Positions 48,155 through 59,270 of a stretch of DNA of 64,000 bases are shown in pieces. Below the pieces are notes generated by a model, which was not told the DNA's origin, made no database searches, and saw nothing but the letters and a program-made list of their open reading frames with translations. Source of the stretch: Cristatella mucedo (Eukaryota; Bryozoa; Phylactolaemata; Cristatellidae). Positions within the stretch are counted from its first letter, which is position 1; each line of letters starts with the position of its first letter. Made by a program: the position numbers and the translations under genes. Location: the NCBI GenBank assembly GCA_009760855.2, contig WPIO01000001.1:17868501-17932500 (forward strand), written 5' to 3'.

Positions 48155-48223
48155 AGCAAATGTAAAGCACCTAGAAAGAGATTGAGTTCTCTGAGGGCGC
48201 TTTATCAAATGCATTATTGTTAT

Positions 48224-48227
<4 letters not shown>
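48155..48227 (+). mobile_element. LINE-A 3' tail between two CT microsatellites
   Basis: AGCAAATGTAAAGCACCTAG, AAAGAGATTGAGTTCTCTGA, GGGCGCTTTATCAAATGC and (ATT)n, close to the consensus. It is bounded by (CCCT)n on the left and (CT)n on the right. Confidence 0.9.

Positions 48228-48270
<43 letters not shown>
48228..48270. repeat. (CT)n microsatellite
   Basis: About 43 bases directly after the LINE-A (ATT)n end. Confidence 0.97.
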
Positions 48271-48274
<4 letters not shown>

Positions 48275-48746
48275 GTGGCAGCTCTGTTTGGCGCAGCCTT
48301 GAGAGCTTGCCTTCCGGTCATCAGCCCTGGCACTCACTTCACGCATTGATCCACCCTTGCTGTGCACGCTGGTTCGCACGCCCGTCGGCGTGGCGCCGGT
48401 CTGTCTCTTCTGTGCCTGGCTTCGAACCGAGAGCCGACGCTTTGCCACTGTCACCACCGGTGCATGCAGTCGCTGTGGCGATGGCGACCGACGGCAGCGC
48501 TGTGGCCTCGGAGTGGCCGCAGCCATTAGTAGCCTCAGCCGCTAGGTCTTTGCCGGGCTCTCGCCGCCGCGTGCCGTCTGCATCGAACCACACATCGGCA
48601 CTCATAGACATGAGGTCGGCCACCTGCCGACGGCGCTCTCTTGTGACTCGCTCTGCGCGGCAGTGCCGCTCTGCTGATTTGCATTAGTCCTGATTGGACC
48701 GTGCCCTGCCGCCGCTGCGTGCAGACCACGTCGTCGCTGGCCCTTC

Positions 48747-48860
<114 letters not shown>

Positions 48861-49974
48861 ACACACCCCTGCTGCTGCTGCTGCCACCGGTGTCGCTGCT
48901 GAGCTCGAGGGACTCGCAAAAGAAACCGCGAGTGGAAAGCCGGGCTGTTCAATGGGATGCGTTCTTAAGCGGATGTGGGGCGTGCTCGACGTCAGTCCAG
49001 CAGCCAGGCTGGACAGCCGATATGATCGCAAGAGTAATCGCTTCGCGCAGGTCATCCAGAAAAGATGCTGCCGAGAAGCAGGTTCCGGAAAGCACGGCTT
49101 CGAGAGCGACTCCTTTTGTAATTAAATGCTGCTGACTACCTGCTCGGGTGCATCGGACAATGAAGCTAAGCGATGCCGTGTTCCCCGAGCACTGCTGAAC
49201 AATAGACCCGGTCCGTGCTGCTAGGGCATTGGATGGGCAGATGGGCAGCTAAGCTGCTGCTGCTGCCTTTGGATAGGCTTGAGCTGCTTATGGTGGCTCA
49301 TCGGCATTGGTGTGTGCCGTGCACGGCTGAGCTAGCGCGAGCCACTCACAATGACCTACATCCCGAGAGACTCTTTACCGTTTGCTTGCACACGAAAATT
49401 GGCATATGTCTACCTGCAATTAATTGGCTCGACCGTTGTAGGTCTCATGTGGTTACTTGCCCCGTTAGACACTGTTTGATCTTGAATTATGATTATGCGC
49501 TAGGCTTTGTGTCAATTTTCTGGCACACTTCAGCCGGCCGGAAACATTTCTTATGACTTTCTATGGTCTTTCTTCCTTCCCCCAGTCCCTCGGTGCAATC
49601 CCCAGCCTGCATCTGCATACAGAACGCTTTCTCTCTTGGTCTCACTGGTTCTGTTTCACTGTCTGTCTGTTTGTTTCTCCTCCCTCCCTAACGAAGGTCT
49701 TATAACGAGTCGTGACGGTCAAGGCTGTGAAGATGTACTGATGTACTGAAAATAAGAAGGAAAATGTGCTGTTAATGACCTCAGTGCCATTGTTAGCTGC
49801 CGCTTACTTGGTTTTTGTCTGGCTCTTAGGTCGGATGCTTCCTGCTTTGTTTCCTCCTCAGCATCACTTTACTTCATAAAGTGTATGTTGCAACAGGAGG
49901 GCTAGTAACTCCGATGGTCAAGCATGGTTGCATCGCGACCATCGGGTTTTTCTTATTTTGCATGACTTTCTTAT

Positions 49975-50016
49975 TTTGTTTGTCACCGTTGCCCCTGGGT
50001 CGTAGCCCAGGGGTGA

Positions 50017-50091
<75 letters not shown>

Positions 50092-50255
50092 TCTCTCTCT
50101 CTCTCTCTCTTCACAGTTCTCTCTCTCTCTCTTCACAGTTCCAGTTGCAGGTTCGAATCCTGCAGTGTGCAATCCATTATTGCCCATTTTCAAGCGGTTA
50201 AGATAGCCGTTAGGCTCTGCTGCCCCTATATAAATGAGGCTGTTAACTCAGCTAA
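49975..50255 (+). mobile_element. SINE-1 copy interrupted by (CT)n
   Basis: B box GCAGGTTCGAATCCTGC at about 50146-50162, then the family tail AGATAGCCGTTAGGCTCTGC and ATAAATGAGGCTGTTAACTC. A (CT)n tract (50021-50130) with a CTCTTCACAGTT duplication lies where the region between A and B boxes should be. Just upstream, CCCCTGGG and CCCAGGGG form a short hairpin. Confidence 0.65.
50021..50130. repeat. (CT)n microsatellite
   Basis: About 110 bases of CT with single interruptions and a duplicated TTCACAGTT end. Confidence 0.97.
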
Positions 50256-51439
50256 CTTTGATAGCATGATACCCTTGAACCATTGCCACGTCTGGTAAAG
50301 ACTATGCAGTCTGCGTTTGCCGAGCACTGTGCTCTCCTTCAGTCACCTTCAGTCAACGTGAGGTGTAGCAGCGCTGTCCAAAGTTTAAGCAAGATGCCAT
50401 GCCAGTCGGAAAGGGCATCGCTTTCACAAGAAAAGTCTCTGAGTGGATGCTATTCTGTCTGCGGCAGCGTTCGCGAGTCGTGGCATTGCTGTTCTTTAGC
50501 ACTGAGTGGAGGAGGCCTAATAGGCTTGCCGGACCCCCATAGCAGCTTTCAGGTCCGACACCTAATCAGGCCGCCATGCTTGAGTGGAGCTGGAGAGGTG
50601 CAGGAATCAGCCTGCCTTTTATTATGCCTGCTGCCCCTCGTGCTGCTCTGCCTCCACGGCAGCGCCTGCCTCCTCCTCCGCCAGGTCTCGGGGCCTGCCT
50701 GTCTGCTTGTGCCCTTCTGCCCCCTTCCCTTTCTGTCCAAGCAGCAGCAGCAGCAGGCTCTTCTTCCGTTGCCCTCCGCTGCTGCTGCTGCCGCTGCTGG
50801 CTCACTCAATCGTTACATTTCTCATTGTGGGTTTGCTATTACGATAATGTCGCGGAGTGACTTCAATACGTGACCGGCAGAGTCGCTTTGAACTGCCGCT
50901 GCCTTGGCTTCTTTGAACTGCCTGCTGCTGCCATGCCCTGGCATAGCTGACGCTGCCCCGGCCAATATTGGCCCACTGCCTGCTTGCCTGCCCAGCGCTG
51001 TCGGACCAAAGTGGTGGTTGTCACTGGCTAAAGTGGAGAAGTTAATGATCCTCTGCGTCGACGCGTCGTCGTCGTCAGGTCTTGCCGGTCGGATGTGCTG
51101 CCGCCGCCGAGTGAAAGGCCGGGCCAGCAGTCGCATTGCAGGGAGCTGCAGCACTGACCGCGATGCACTTTGGCCCGCGTAGAAGCTTCTGCGAGCCGTG
51201 GCACCGCAGGCTAGCAGAGCTGGCTGCCACCGAAAGCCGCGCTCTGACGAAGGGCTTCTTCCTCCCGGCCGCTTCCCTGTTATGCTTGCCATTGTGGCCT
51301 TTTAGGGTCAATGTCAAGACGACTCGGCTCCTTTCAGGCAAGAAACTGCATACTCCTCCACCTGGCCTATTTAGGCCTCTTCGAGTTGAGTCAAAATTAA
51401 CGATGCAGCCAGCATCCATTGTATAGAAGCGGAAATGTG

Positions 51440-51615
51440 CCAGCCCCCTATAGCATTCACTGGGTCCAAGTGAATTTTGCTTATGCACACTTACACTGTG
51501 CATGCTAACACTAAGCATATTGCCATGTTTCCTTACAGCTTATGTAAAGTGCCTAGAAAAAGATATAGTTGTCTGACGGTGCCATACAAACTTATTATTT
51601 TTGTTGCTATTATTA
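51440..51615 (+). mobile_element. LINE-A 3'UTR and tail (+)
   Basis: CATTCACTGGGTCCAAGTGA, then ACTTACACTGTGCATGCTAA and TATGTAAAGTGCCTAGAAAA follow the 3'UTR and tail order of the 5.6-6.6 kb copy with extra substitutions. Confidence 0.75.
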
Positions 51616-51629
51616 ATAGGTGATGTTGT

Positions 51630-51765
51630 TTATAATAATAATAATAATAATACATTTGATATAGAGCCCTCAGAGAACTCACTTTGTATTTGCTGCAAAG
51701 GAAGCTCAATCGAATGGTTAGTGGTAGCATCTCTTGTGTGATCGTTATCATGTGCTCGGAATTTA
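51630..51765 (-). mobile_element. LINE-A tail, reversed
   Basis: (TAA)n at 51632-51650, then TTTGATATAGAGCCCTCAGA and AGCTCAATCGAATGGTTAGT. It lies 15-20 bases from the + tail above, so the two tails point at each other. Confidence 0.8.
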
Positions 51766-52565
51766 GGCGTCGTCTTTGACAGCTGCCTAAATTTTAAAAG
51801 CATTCAGAAGACTGCTTCCACAGCTTGCCATCACGTCCGATCCCTATCTAAGATTAGGAATTGTCTTGTGCGGTCGCTTGCAAAAAATTGACTAGCTCCT
51901 TAATTCTGTCACGGCTTGATTATTGCAGGTCCCTTTTGGCTGGGCTGCCGAAAAAAGGCAAAACTAGGGCCGCTGCAGATGGCTATGAATATGGCTGCAA
52001 GGCTAGCTTGAAAATCCAACTGGTTTGACCATGTGTCTCATTTGCTAAAAGAGCTAGGATGGCTGCCAGTTGATCAACGGATACAGAGCAAAATTCTTAT
52101 GCTGACCCGCGAGGCCCGCCACGGCTTGGCTCCTCCATACCTAGCTGAACTGCTGCACCAATTTCAGCCTCTTTGCGCCCTCAGGTCCTGTATGGACAAT
52201 AAATTAGCTGTTCCATTCCTCCGCTTTAAGACCGTTGGCAACAGTAGCTTTAGCTCTGCAGGTCCTAGACTGTGGAACTCGCTCCAACGATTCTTACGCA
52301 ACGACAACTACTCTCCTGCTGCCGACTGCGGCACATCCTTTCCAGCGGTCCTGAGCTGCTACTTCTATGCTACTCACTACCTCAACTGCTCTCCTGACTC
52401 TGCTATGCTTCCCACTTTCTCTTTGTTGCATGAGACGAAGTCTGTTGGCTACTGAATGCGTACCGAAAGCCGCTTAGGCTGTGAGTTCACTGTACAAAAC
52501 TCTCTTGCATAACACCTACACAGTCTTTGTGGCCTTGTAGGGTTACAGTCGGAGGTACGTTACAT
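51766..52565 (+). mobile_element. LINE-B 3' half: RT C-terminal domain and 3'UTR
   Basis: The best LINE-B reference copy. Early frames (51770-52030) give FRRRLxQLPKF-like and SLSKIRNCLVRSL pieces with stops. From 52033 an open frame of 140 codons reads LLKELGWLPVDQRIQSKILM, HGLAPPYLAELL, FLRFKTVGNSSFSSAGPRLW and NSLQRFL. This is the C-terminal module of L2/CR1-type LINEs, equivalent to LHWLPVKHRIDFK of LINE-A. The end is GGGTTACAGTCGGAGGTACG followed by TTACATTATA. Confidence 0.88.
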
Positions 52566-52790
52566 TATAAAAATGCCTCTGTTCGAGCTTGCCAGCTCCA
52601 AAGCCAGGTCTCGGGTACCCACACGATTTACTGTGTGCTTGATGTATCTATGCCTTGGCCGAGTACTCTGCCAGTGATCAATGGATTTAGCCGCATTCTG
52701 TGTGGGGGCCACTGCATGTGCAGGGCAGGCAGTACGGCCAACGAGTTACCTGCGGCCTGCCAGTCAGTCGTTCTCTCTGTCCCTTTGCAG

Positions 52791-53410
52791 ATGGACTCGC
52801 CGTAGTGCTGACGTCGAACATTGATGGCTACGTGCCGCTAAAGTTCGAAAATGGTAGCACGCACCACGTGAGCAGCAGCGGCTTCAGCGCAGAAGACGCG
52901 CCCGCGGCGGCTGCCGCAACACGGGCCGCTGCCACCAGCCAGGGCGACGCCTGGTCACCGTCGGGTCAGACGCGCGGCAGCGGCTTCGATCGCCAGCGAC
53001 TGGCAGTGGAGAGAGCCGCCGACATGACGACCACCAACCAGCAGGGTGCCTTCAGAAGCCACGTCGGCACCGGTCCGGCAGAACAGCCGCCGCCGCATCG
53101 ATCGTCCGCCGGCGTCGGCAAAGACGTGCCGCTGCCGTCGACGGCCGTGGACGCCACCGCAGAGCCAGAGGCCAACACTACCTCGGCTGCTGGCGACGGC
53201 CAGGAAGCGGCCGCCGGAAGCGTGGAGAGACCTTCTCGCATCCGGAGGCCCAAGGGGCCAGCTCCGCCCCAGCCGGCGCAGCCACCAGCCACCAGGGGGT
53301 CTGCCGCTGCAGCGATGGCGGCAGCAGCAGCCGACGAGCAGCCGGCCGCTGCTGCAGGGCTGCCTGTGCCGCTGCCGGGCGCATACATCAACATTACGGC
53401 CGATCTTTGA
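52791..53410 (+). CDS. Gene B last exon: end of ubiquitin-like fold and Ala/Pro-rich tail
   Basis: Acceptor TTCTCTCTGTCCCTTTGCAG is excellent. In phase 1 (matching 40611) the frame is open to a TGA at 53408-53410, about 205 codons. It begins GLAVVLTSNIDGYVPLKFEN then GSTHHVSSS, which would finish the beta-grasp pattern of the previous exon. The rest is disordered, rich in Ala, Pro, Gly and Ser, with a basic patch VERPSRIRRPKGPAPPQPAQ about 65 residues from the end, and ends with GAYINITADL. PSRIRRP is one residue from an SxIP microtubule plus-end motif (Arg for Pro), which may be chance. The sequence is very GC-rich, so other frames are open too. The splice acceptor, phase match, stop and downstream AATAAA decide for this frame. 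Confidence 0.65.
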
Positions 53411-53702
53411 TGCTGCAGCGGTCCGTGCCTTGGCCGTGTGCCACTGTCACGTGGTTGCAGCTGCCTGGCAGCAGTGAGCTGCTGCTGCTGCTCGTGGCTC
53501 TGCACATCATATCGTCGGGCCCTTGGTACTCGTGCATTGCAATCTCGGGAATGCCGAACGCATGCCTCGCTCGAGCGTTCGGCCGAGGTGTCGTCTCGTC
53601 GTTCTCTTTCATGCTCGAGCGCTGCTCGGAGCACACGTGCTACCCTGTTTGTAAAAATTACGACGTTATATTTTGTTACCTTTCCTTTCGGTGTATTAGC
53701 CA

Positions 53703-53708
53703 AATAAA
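53703..53708 (+). terminator. Poly(A) signal of gene B
   Basis: AATAAA about 293 bases after the TGA, followed by AT-rich sequence and a GT-rich stretch (CAGTGTCGGCCGGGTTTCTA). The position is normal for a 3'UTR end. Confidence 0.6.
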
Positions 53709-53709
53709 A

Positions 53710-54280
53710 ACAATCGACCTTTACAGTGTCGGCCGGGTTTCTAGTGAGTAACGTCATCGGTCAAGGCCAGACAGGGGTGACTGACTGCTTTGGGCAGGTG
53801 AAGCGGCCAGTGCCGTTGCTGGCATGAGTCTTCCCCCGAGAACTCAAGAGGCTGCCGAGGTCCTGGCTGCCAGCAGTAGAACACGCCCGACCTTGTCGGG
53901 TATGAGCACAGTGAGTCACCGGCGATCCCCTACTCCACCTACCCAGCCCCAAACGCCGGCGCCAGCCTCGGCAGGGCTGGCGGATACAACAGCCAGAAGT
54001 GTGTCAGCAATTCTGCCGAAGCTGAGCTAGTAGCGAAGGCAGAAGCTACCGTATCGTGCTGCACGGCCTGCTGCTGGCCTGCTTGGCTGCAGGCTGAGCG
54101 GGCTCCGTAGGAACTCACTTCTGCCGGCCACGGGTCCGTGGGGTGGAGCTGAACTGCCGCAGCATGAGAGCTAGCCTGACACTGCCTGCCTGCCTGCTCC
54201 AGGCTCGCGGCGAGAGCCTACTCCACGGAGCAGCGGCTGTTTACAGGCAGCCATTCCTTTCCGGGGCTGGTGGCTGGAGG
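53710..54280. other. No firm feature
   Basis: GC-rich sequence downstream of gene B. A 68-codon Pro/Ser/Thr frame at 53824-54030 has a possible acceptor upstream but no other support. Confidence 0.35.
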
Positions 54281-55830
54281 CAGTTGGGTTGGCTGAGTGG
54301 TTGGGTGGTATGACTTTGTCAGACGGCTCGCATGGAGCTCGAGAAACTCGGCCGCTCTCGGTCCACGGCTCGCCGATCAGGGCTTGCCATTTTCAATCCG
54401 GGTCGGAGGACTCGGCGGCAGCGCTCGTTCGTGTGGCCCGAACTCGATTGCCGAAGTCGACCGTTTCGATAGGTTAAGGACGCTGCCGCGAAGTGTCAGG
54501 GGGTCCACGGCCCCCACCCAACTTGAGTCGGGCGAACGCTCGGCCCCGGGCTAAGTCAACAAGCAGCCACCTTAAACGATTTCCGGTTACTCTGCGAGGT
54601 ACTTTGACTGCGAGGTACTTTGACTGCGGTAAGGAGATCGATGACGGTATTTGCTCGTCGTATTATTATTTCTTTAGTCCGCTTCGTCCCCGAAGCACGA
54701 GTGGGGGGGGGGCGATCTCTCGATCGTAAGGTCTTGTCCCTCAGGGCATCTCCAGCAATCCGCTGCCGTCGCCGATGTGGGCGATCCAGAGCTGAAATAC
54801 TGCACCGCTCTCGCGCGTGCTCGGTCAAAGGAGAGCGAACTCGAGCCCTGGGCGAGTTCCAGACTTTCGGCTGCCCTGAGCACCCTGGCGCCTCGCCCAG
54901 ATCGGCCATGCCAAAAAGGACGTGTATCGCCTAGCGACAGTCTTCGCCTCCGGGAACGTCGGAGGACGGCTGGCTGCGGTCGCCAGCAGACGACGCCTCG
55001 GCCGCTTTGCCGGGGGCAGCGCCGATCGCTGGCCGCCGCCGCGATAGGTTGGCTCTCGCGCTAGCCGCGAGCTCGGCGGCCCGGGCAGCCCTCTGCTGCG
55101 GACCGACGCCCCGGCGCCCGATCGGCTGAGCCGGAGCGAGTACAATTAGCGAGCGGCGGGCCGCCCGCGTCACGCGCGCCGCCCGCGCCTTTAACGAGTA
55201 CCGCCTCTTTATGCGACCGCCGCCGAATTCTGCGCGAGGAATGTCGAGAGGAGCCACAGAGCGGCCGGCTGTGGCGGAAACGCTCCAGCGACGAGCCGCA
55301 GGCGATGTACTTCTCCGCCCGCCCATCCGCAGCAGCACCAGCAGCAGCTCCGTCTCCGCCGAGGAGGCCGCGTGCGGCCGTTTTGCTTTTTCGCACGACC
55401 GGCGTAGTGGCTCGAGAAATTCCGCATGCTAGAGAAGCCGCCTTCGAGGCCTCGATGCCGTCGCAGCCTCGACTCGCCGGGTGCAGCGTGCAGCTCGCGG
55501 CTGCTGCGTCCGGTCGGCAGTTGTCGGCTCCTTCAGCAGCCCTCGCCGGCGTTCCGCTCCGAATTGGTCCTGCTCGCGAATACGGTCCGCTCGGGCCACC
55601 GTCATCGGTGGCCGGTGGCCAGCAGCCCGGCTGGATGCAGCGAACGAACGGACGGACGGGCGGAGAAGCAATACACTCAATGCGCGTCTCACCTAAGCTC
55701 ACCGTGGGCCAGCGGCCTAGCTAAAAACACCGGCAGTCAGCCGGTTCGTTATCCGCGGCGCATCGCCATTCGGCTACCGGTAGCTTTGCTGGAAAAATTT
55801 ACCCCCAGACGGATGTAGGAAAGTTGCGAT
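54280..55830. other. CpG-rich block
   Basis: Markedly richer in CG dinucleotides and GC than the first 50 kb. Frames are open on both strands in several registers (for example 55061-55702 minus, 55305-55724 plus), as expected from composition. No domain, no consistent splice chain. It could be a CpG-island promoter or an old GC-rich repeat. Confidence 0.4.
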
Positions 55831-55940
55831 TGCCTTCCGGCGGGCGCCCGTCTCGATGAATGAAAAGTCTAGGGCTAGTTTAGACAGCGAGTATTGCTTC
55901 CTACCTACTCGAGTCTTCGGTGTATACATCACCAATACGG

Positions 55941-57256
55941 AGTAGGGACATTTTCCCCTTGGACATTCCCCCCCCCCCGATATTTACCTCCCCCCCCCCC
56001 GACATTTCCGCCTTGGGTATGACATTTCCCACTGGGGTAGGGCATTTTCTCCCCTCCCGCATGGAAATGCCTTGATATAAACTGTCTTGTATACATATCT
56101 GGTAAAAATAGCATATAGTGTATCATATATAACATATTCCTACATTGTAGTCATTAGAAATGCGGTCGCTGCGGCCCTGCTTTTCGGCAGACCACTAAGT
56201 GCAAGGTCAAAGCTCTGCCCCGGGCGGCCAGCAGCGGACGCTCTCGGCAGCAGCCGAAGCTCGTAGCAGTATCCTCGGCCGCCGCTGCCGCCACCCCTCC
56301 CGATGTCGGCGACCACTGGCTACCGCCCGTTCAAAGCACGACCGCCGCCGGCCCAGTCGTTGCTGCACCGGGCGTCGCCGGGCTGGCCGTACTGCCTCCG
56401 TCGGTCGTGCTATCGAGTCGCCACTTATATTGAGTTGATTGTATTTCAATTGAGCGCGAACTTCATTTGATCAAGTACATATACAGTCGTCCCTCGCCAA
56501 TTCGAGCTTCGACCTTCTCGGCTTCACCCTATCGCGGTTTCTTCAAATATCTTCATTAAAAAGTTGATCGAGATGGTGAAAATGATACAGCCTTCGCTCG
56601 GCTGTCTGAGTCAATTATTACGCACCCCTGCAACACAATTAAAATTAAAATTACTGTACGTATGGGCTGTCTGTTGGTCTATTTATTTGAGCACCTCCAC
56701 TAATCCTTCTACGTCAGGTGCAGTCTCATTGAGAGCAGTAATCTTGCTCTTCTTTGCCTTGCAGTACATTTCTGTATCACCATCGAGCAAATTGCACTAT
56801 TTTCATAAGTTAGTGGTTGTGTGTAAAAACTATGTGTGTGTAATTAAATTTACACTAGTAATAACACGATATTTGTAACGTCTAATACGTCTTAATGTCC
56901 CTTATTTTGTCTAATTTATTGGGTAATACGGGTGTAATGGTAGCTAAAAGGGTTTTATTTCCTGTCCAGAGGGCTTTTATAATGTTAAAACCGAATAAGA
57001 GGGTCGTGAACAGGTTCTCTATGCTCTAGTTTCGAAAATATTCGATTTATAAATAAAGAATCGTACTTCGCGGAATTCACCTATCACAGCACAGTCTAGA
57101 ACCGATTAACCACGATAAACGAGGGACGACTGTGTATATCTGTATTCTTAATTATACATTCATCAACTTAGGGGGAAATGCCCTACGGGGGAATATGGGG
57201 GGGGGGTAATGTCCTAGGGTCTACCAGAAGGAAAATGTAGGGGGATGTCCTACAAC
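55941..57256. mobile_element. Putative non-autonomous DNA transposon with 11-bp target duplication
   Basis: CACCAATACGG occurs at 55930-55940 and again at 57257-57267, flanking the segment. The segment starts AGTAGGGACATTTTCCCC. The complement of its end reads GTTGTAGGACATCCCCCTAC then ATTTTCC, an imperfect terminal inverted repeat. C runs near the left end (55968, 55992) mirror G runs near the right end (57181, 57198). There is no transposase frame. A long target duplication is typical of Mutator-like elements (9-11 bp), but the class is not proven. A second element is nested inside. Confidence 0.55.
56484..57132. mobile_element. pogo/Tigger-like element with terminal inverted repeats
   Basis: The left end CAGTCGTCCCTCG (56484 on) and the right end CGAGGGACGACTG (to 57132) are exact complements over 13 bases. 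The inner parts (CCAATTCGAGCTT versus GATTAACCACGATAAA) are only loosely alike. Internal TTCGCGGAATTCACCTATC near the right end resembles the repetitive ends of pogo/Tigger mariners. The flanks are TA-rich, but a clean TA duplication is blurred on the right (CTGTGTATA). A 105-codon frame at 56564-56878 has no transposase motif. About 650 bases, non-autonomous. Confidence 0.7.
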
Positions 57257-57269
57257 CACCAATACGGTG

Positions 57270-58210
57270 GCGGTGGTCCAGGATTTAAGGAAAACTTGAA
57301 GGAGACTCAGCAGCCAAACTTACAAGCTCTACTTCTTCGTCCCGGACTCAGGCAAGACTTAGAGAGTGACCAATCGTAAGCGCCGTTCAGGCTAAGCAGC
57401 GTACTGCATTTCGCTAAAAGGAGGAATAGAGGACTCGACTGGCGAAAGCAGCGTTGATGACCTCTGACCTCTGACCCCCTATTTATGGGACACTGAGCTC
57501 GGGAGTTCAAAACTCAGACTTTGAGGCGGCGAGTGGTAAAGGCTATGGGGAAAAGGTTTCATTTTACCTGTAATTTCGCGAGCGAAGCGTAACCGTAGAG
57601 AAATGCTGTAGCTATGCTATGCTATGTAGCTATACCCTCACTTGGGTGCGTGGCCGAGATGAGTGTAGGATGTTGAGCTGTCAAGTCCATAACATAAAAC
57701 ATAAGCAGCAACACATAATCACGTGCAGCCAACTTCAATTCTCTGGAATGTGCATCGCCGGAGGCCATTTCCTACCTCCCTAACAAAAGTAGTTTCCCTT
57801 TCAATCCTCAGTGGGCGGACTGAATAGGAAGTAAGACTTGGAGCAAGACTGCCATCTAAATCAGCTACAAAAAGGAAGACCGAAGTAAGACTCGAGTAGG
57901 TACGAAGCGAGGCTCGCCGTCTAACTCAGGCTTCGCAGCGCGGTTGGGCACACGACTTCGGCTCCCGTGGTTGCCCAAGTTGGGCGATTTTGCGGCGCAC
58001 ATTTTCTGTTCGTACTTCACCGGCGGCTTAAGGTATTCGCACAACGCCGTGCGCTCAGCGAGCGTCCGCGATCCCCGTTCGTTCGCATTAAGCTTCCTGC
58101 CACAAAGAAACCATATTGCCGAGTTTTCAGACAAAGCTTAAGGCGTGCGAACCTTTTCATCCTCAGCCGAGGCCATTTGCGCCTCGACTCACAGGCTGCC
58201 GTACGTATTC
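57270..58210. other. No recognisable gene or repeat
   Basis: Short frames on both strands only. GC content rises toward 57.9 kb. Confidence 0.4.
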
Positions 58211-58214
58211 CGCC

Positions 58215-58375
58215 GTAAATAAATAAACAAATAAAACTCTATTGTATAGCGCCCCAAGAGAACGTAATCTCTTTTCTAGCGCTTTACATATGCCACGGGG
58301 CTCTAGCCTCACAACCTCGGTCTTCGAATATATTCACCTTGACCTCGGTCGAGGCGAGCACCGACGTACTGAGTA
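58215..58375 (-). mobile_element. SINE-2 copy, reversed
   Basis: (AAAT)n end, TATTGTATAGCGCCCCAAGA, GAACGTAATCTCTTTTCTAG and CGCTTTACATATGCCACGGG, then head GGCTCTAGCCTCACAACCTC and CCTCGGTCGAGGCGAGCAC. It has the same layout as 9105-9235. Confidence 0.75.
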
Positions 58376-59270
58376 GTGTGCTTTTTTACTCTCAGACCTC
58401 GTCTGCGCCGCCCCACAGCAAGTATATAAAGCGAACTACCTCAATCGCCAGCCTCTGCGGGCGATTCACTTCCTCACTTCCGCTGAAGCGGACGCACAAG
58501 CGGAGGCTCGCACCGGCTATTCTAACAGAGGTCGCCCGCTACTCTGTTGCATCCGCGGCCGGCGCCTACTAGCGCGCGCATGCTCGCACCGGTCGACTCG
58601 CGCGACGCTGGCGGATAATAATCTGGCGAGTCCTTCTCCAGCGGTAGCCACGTGACCGTAGCTGTCTCGCCATTCAGCCGGTGGCCGCCGCCGCCGGGCT
58701 CCCTTTGTATTACACTGCATCTCCGGTCCCGGGTCCTTTCTACACTTCGTACAGCGAGCCGGCACCGAGCGGCGGCGGCGGCGACTGCAGATAGAGCGCG
58801 CTCCACCGCCGCCGTCGCTTCTTGCTTAGAGCCGCTGCCGCTGTGTCTGGGAGGGGCGGCGACGGGCTATTCTCTGCCTTCGGCAGACCGTGACCGAAGC
58901 GACCCGCCGTCGGGCCAGCCGCCGCCATCCTCGATAATCCTCGCCTAATGTCGTCAGAGCGACGCCTGGTCGTCTGCAGCAGCGGCGCCCGGCCAAGCTG
59001 CCGACGGAGAGGCTGCGCCTGTCGGGGGGGGGGGGTGAATAGGAGAGCTAGCGCTTGCGGGCAGCGACGGAATATGCCGGAAAGCACAGAATTCAGTTTC
59101 GTCCCGCGAGACTTCAGTGCGTCATGCCGAACTGAATGCGAGACTTCTCCGCGAAGCCACCCTGCGTGTGAGATCTATTTATTTTCGTCTCGTCTCGCCA
59201 CCCTCCGCATCGGCTTGTCTCCTCTTCTAGGCGTGCGGCTCACTCCTGAAACGGCGGTGTGCTAAGGCGT
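58376..59270. other. CpG-rich block with a TATA-like site
   Basis: AAGTATATAAAGCGAAC at about 58418-58434 contains a TATATAAA core. It is followed by GC-rich sequence with many CG dinucleotides to about 59270. This could be a promoter and first exon on the + strand, but no start codon with a supported frame or donor stands out. Frames are open on both strands by composition. Confidence 0.35.

Noticed and set aside
55061-55702. 213-codon minus-strand frame and its + strand partners
   Set aside because: Lies in a very GC-rich block where all frames tend to be open. No domain, no splice context, no strand preference.
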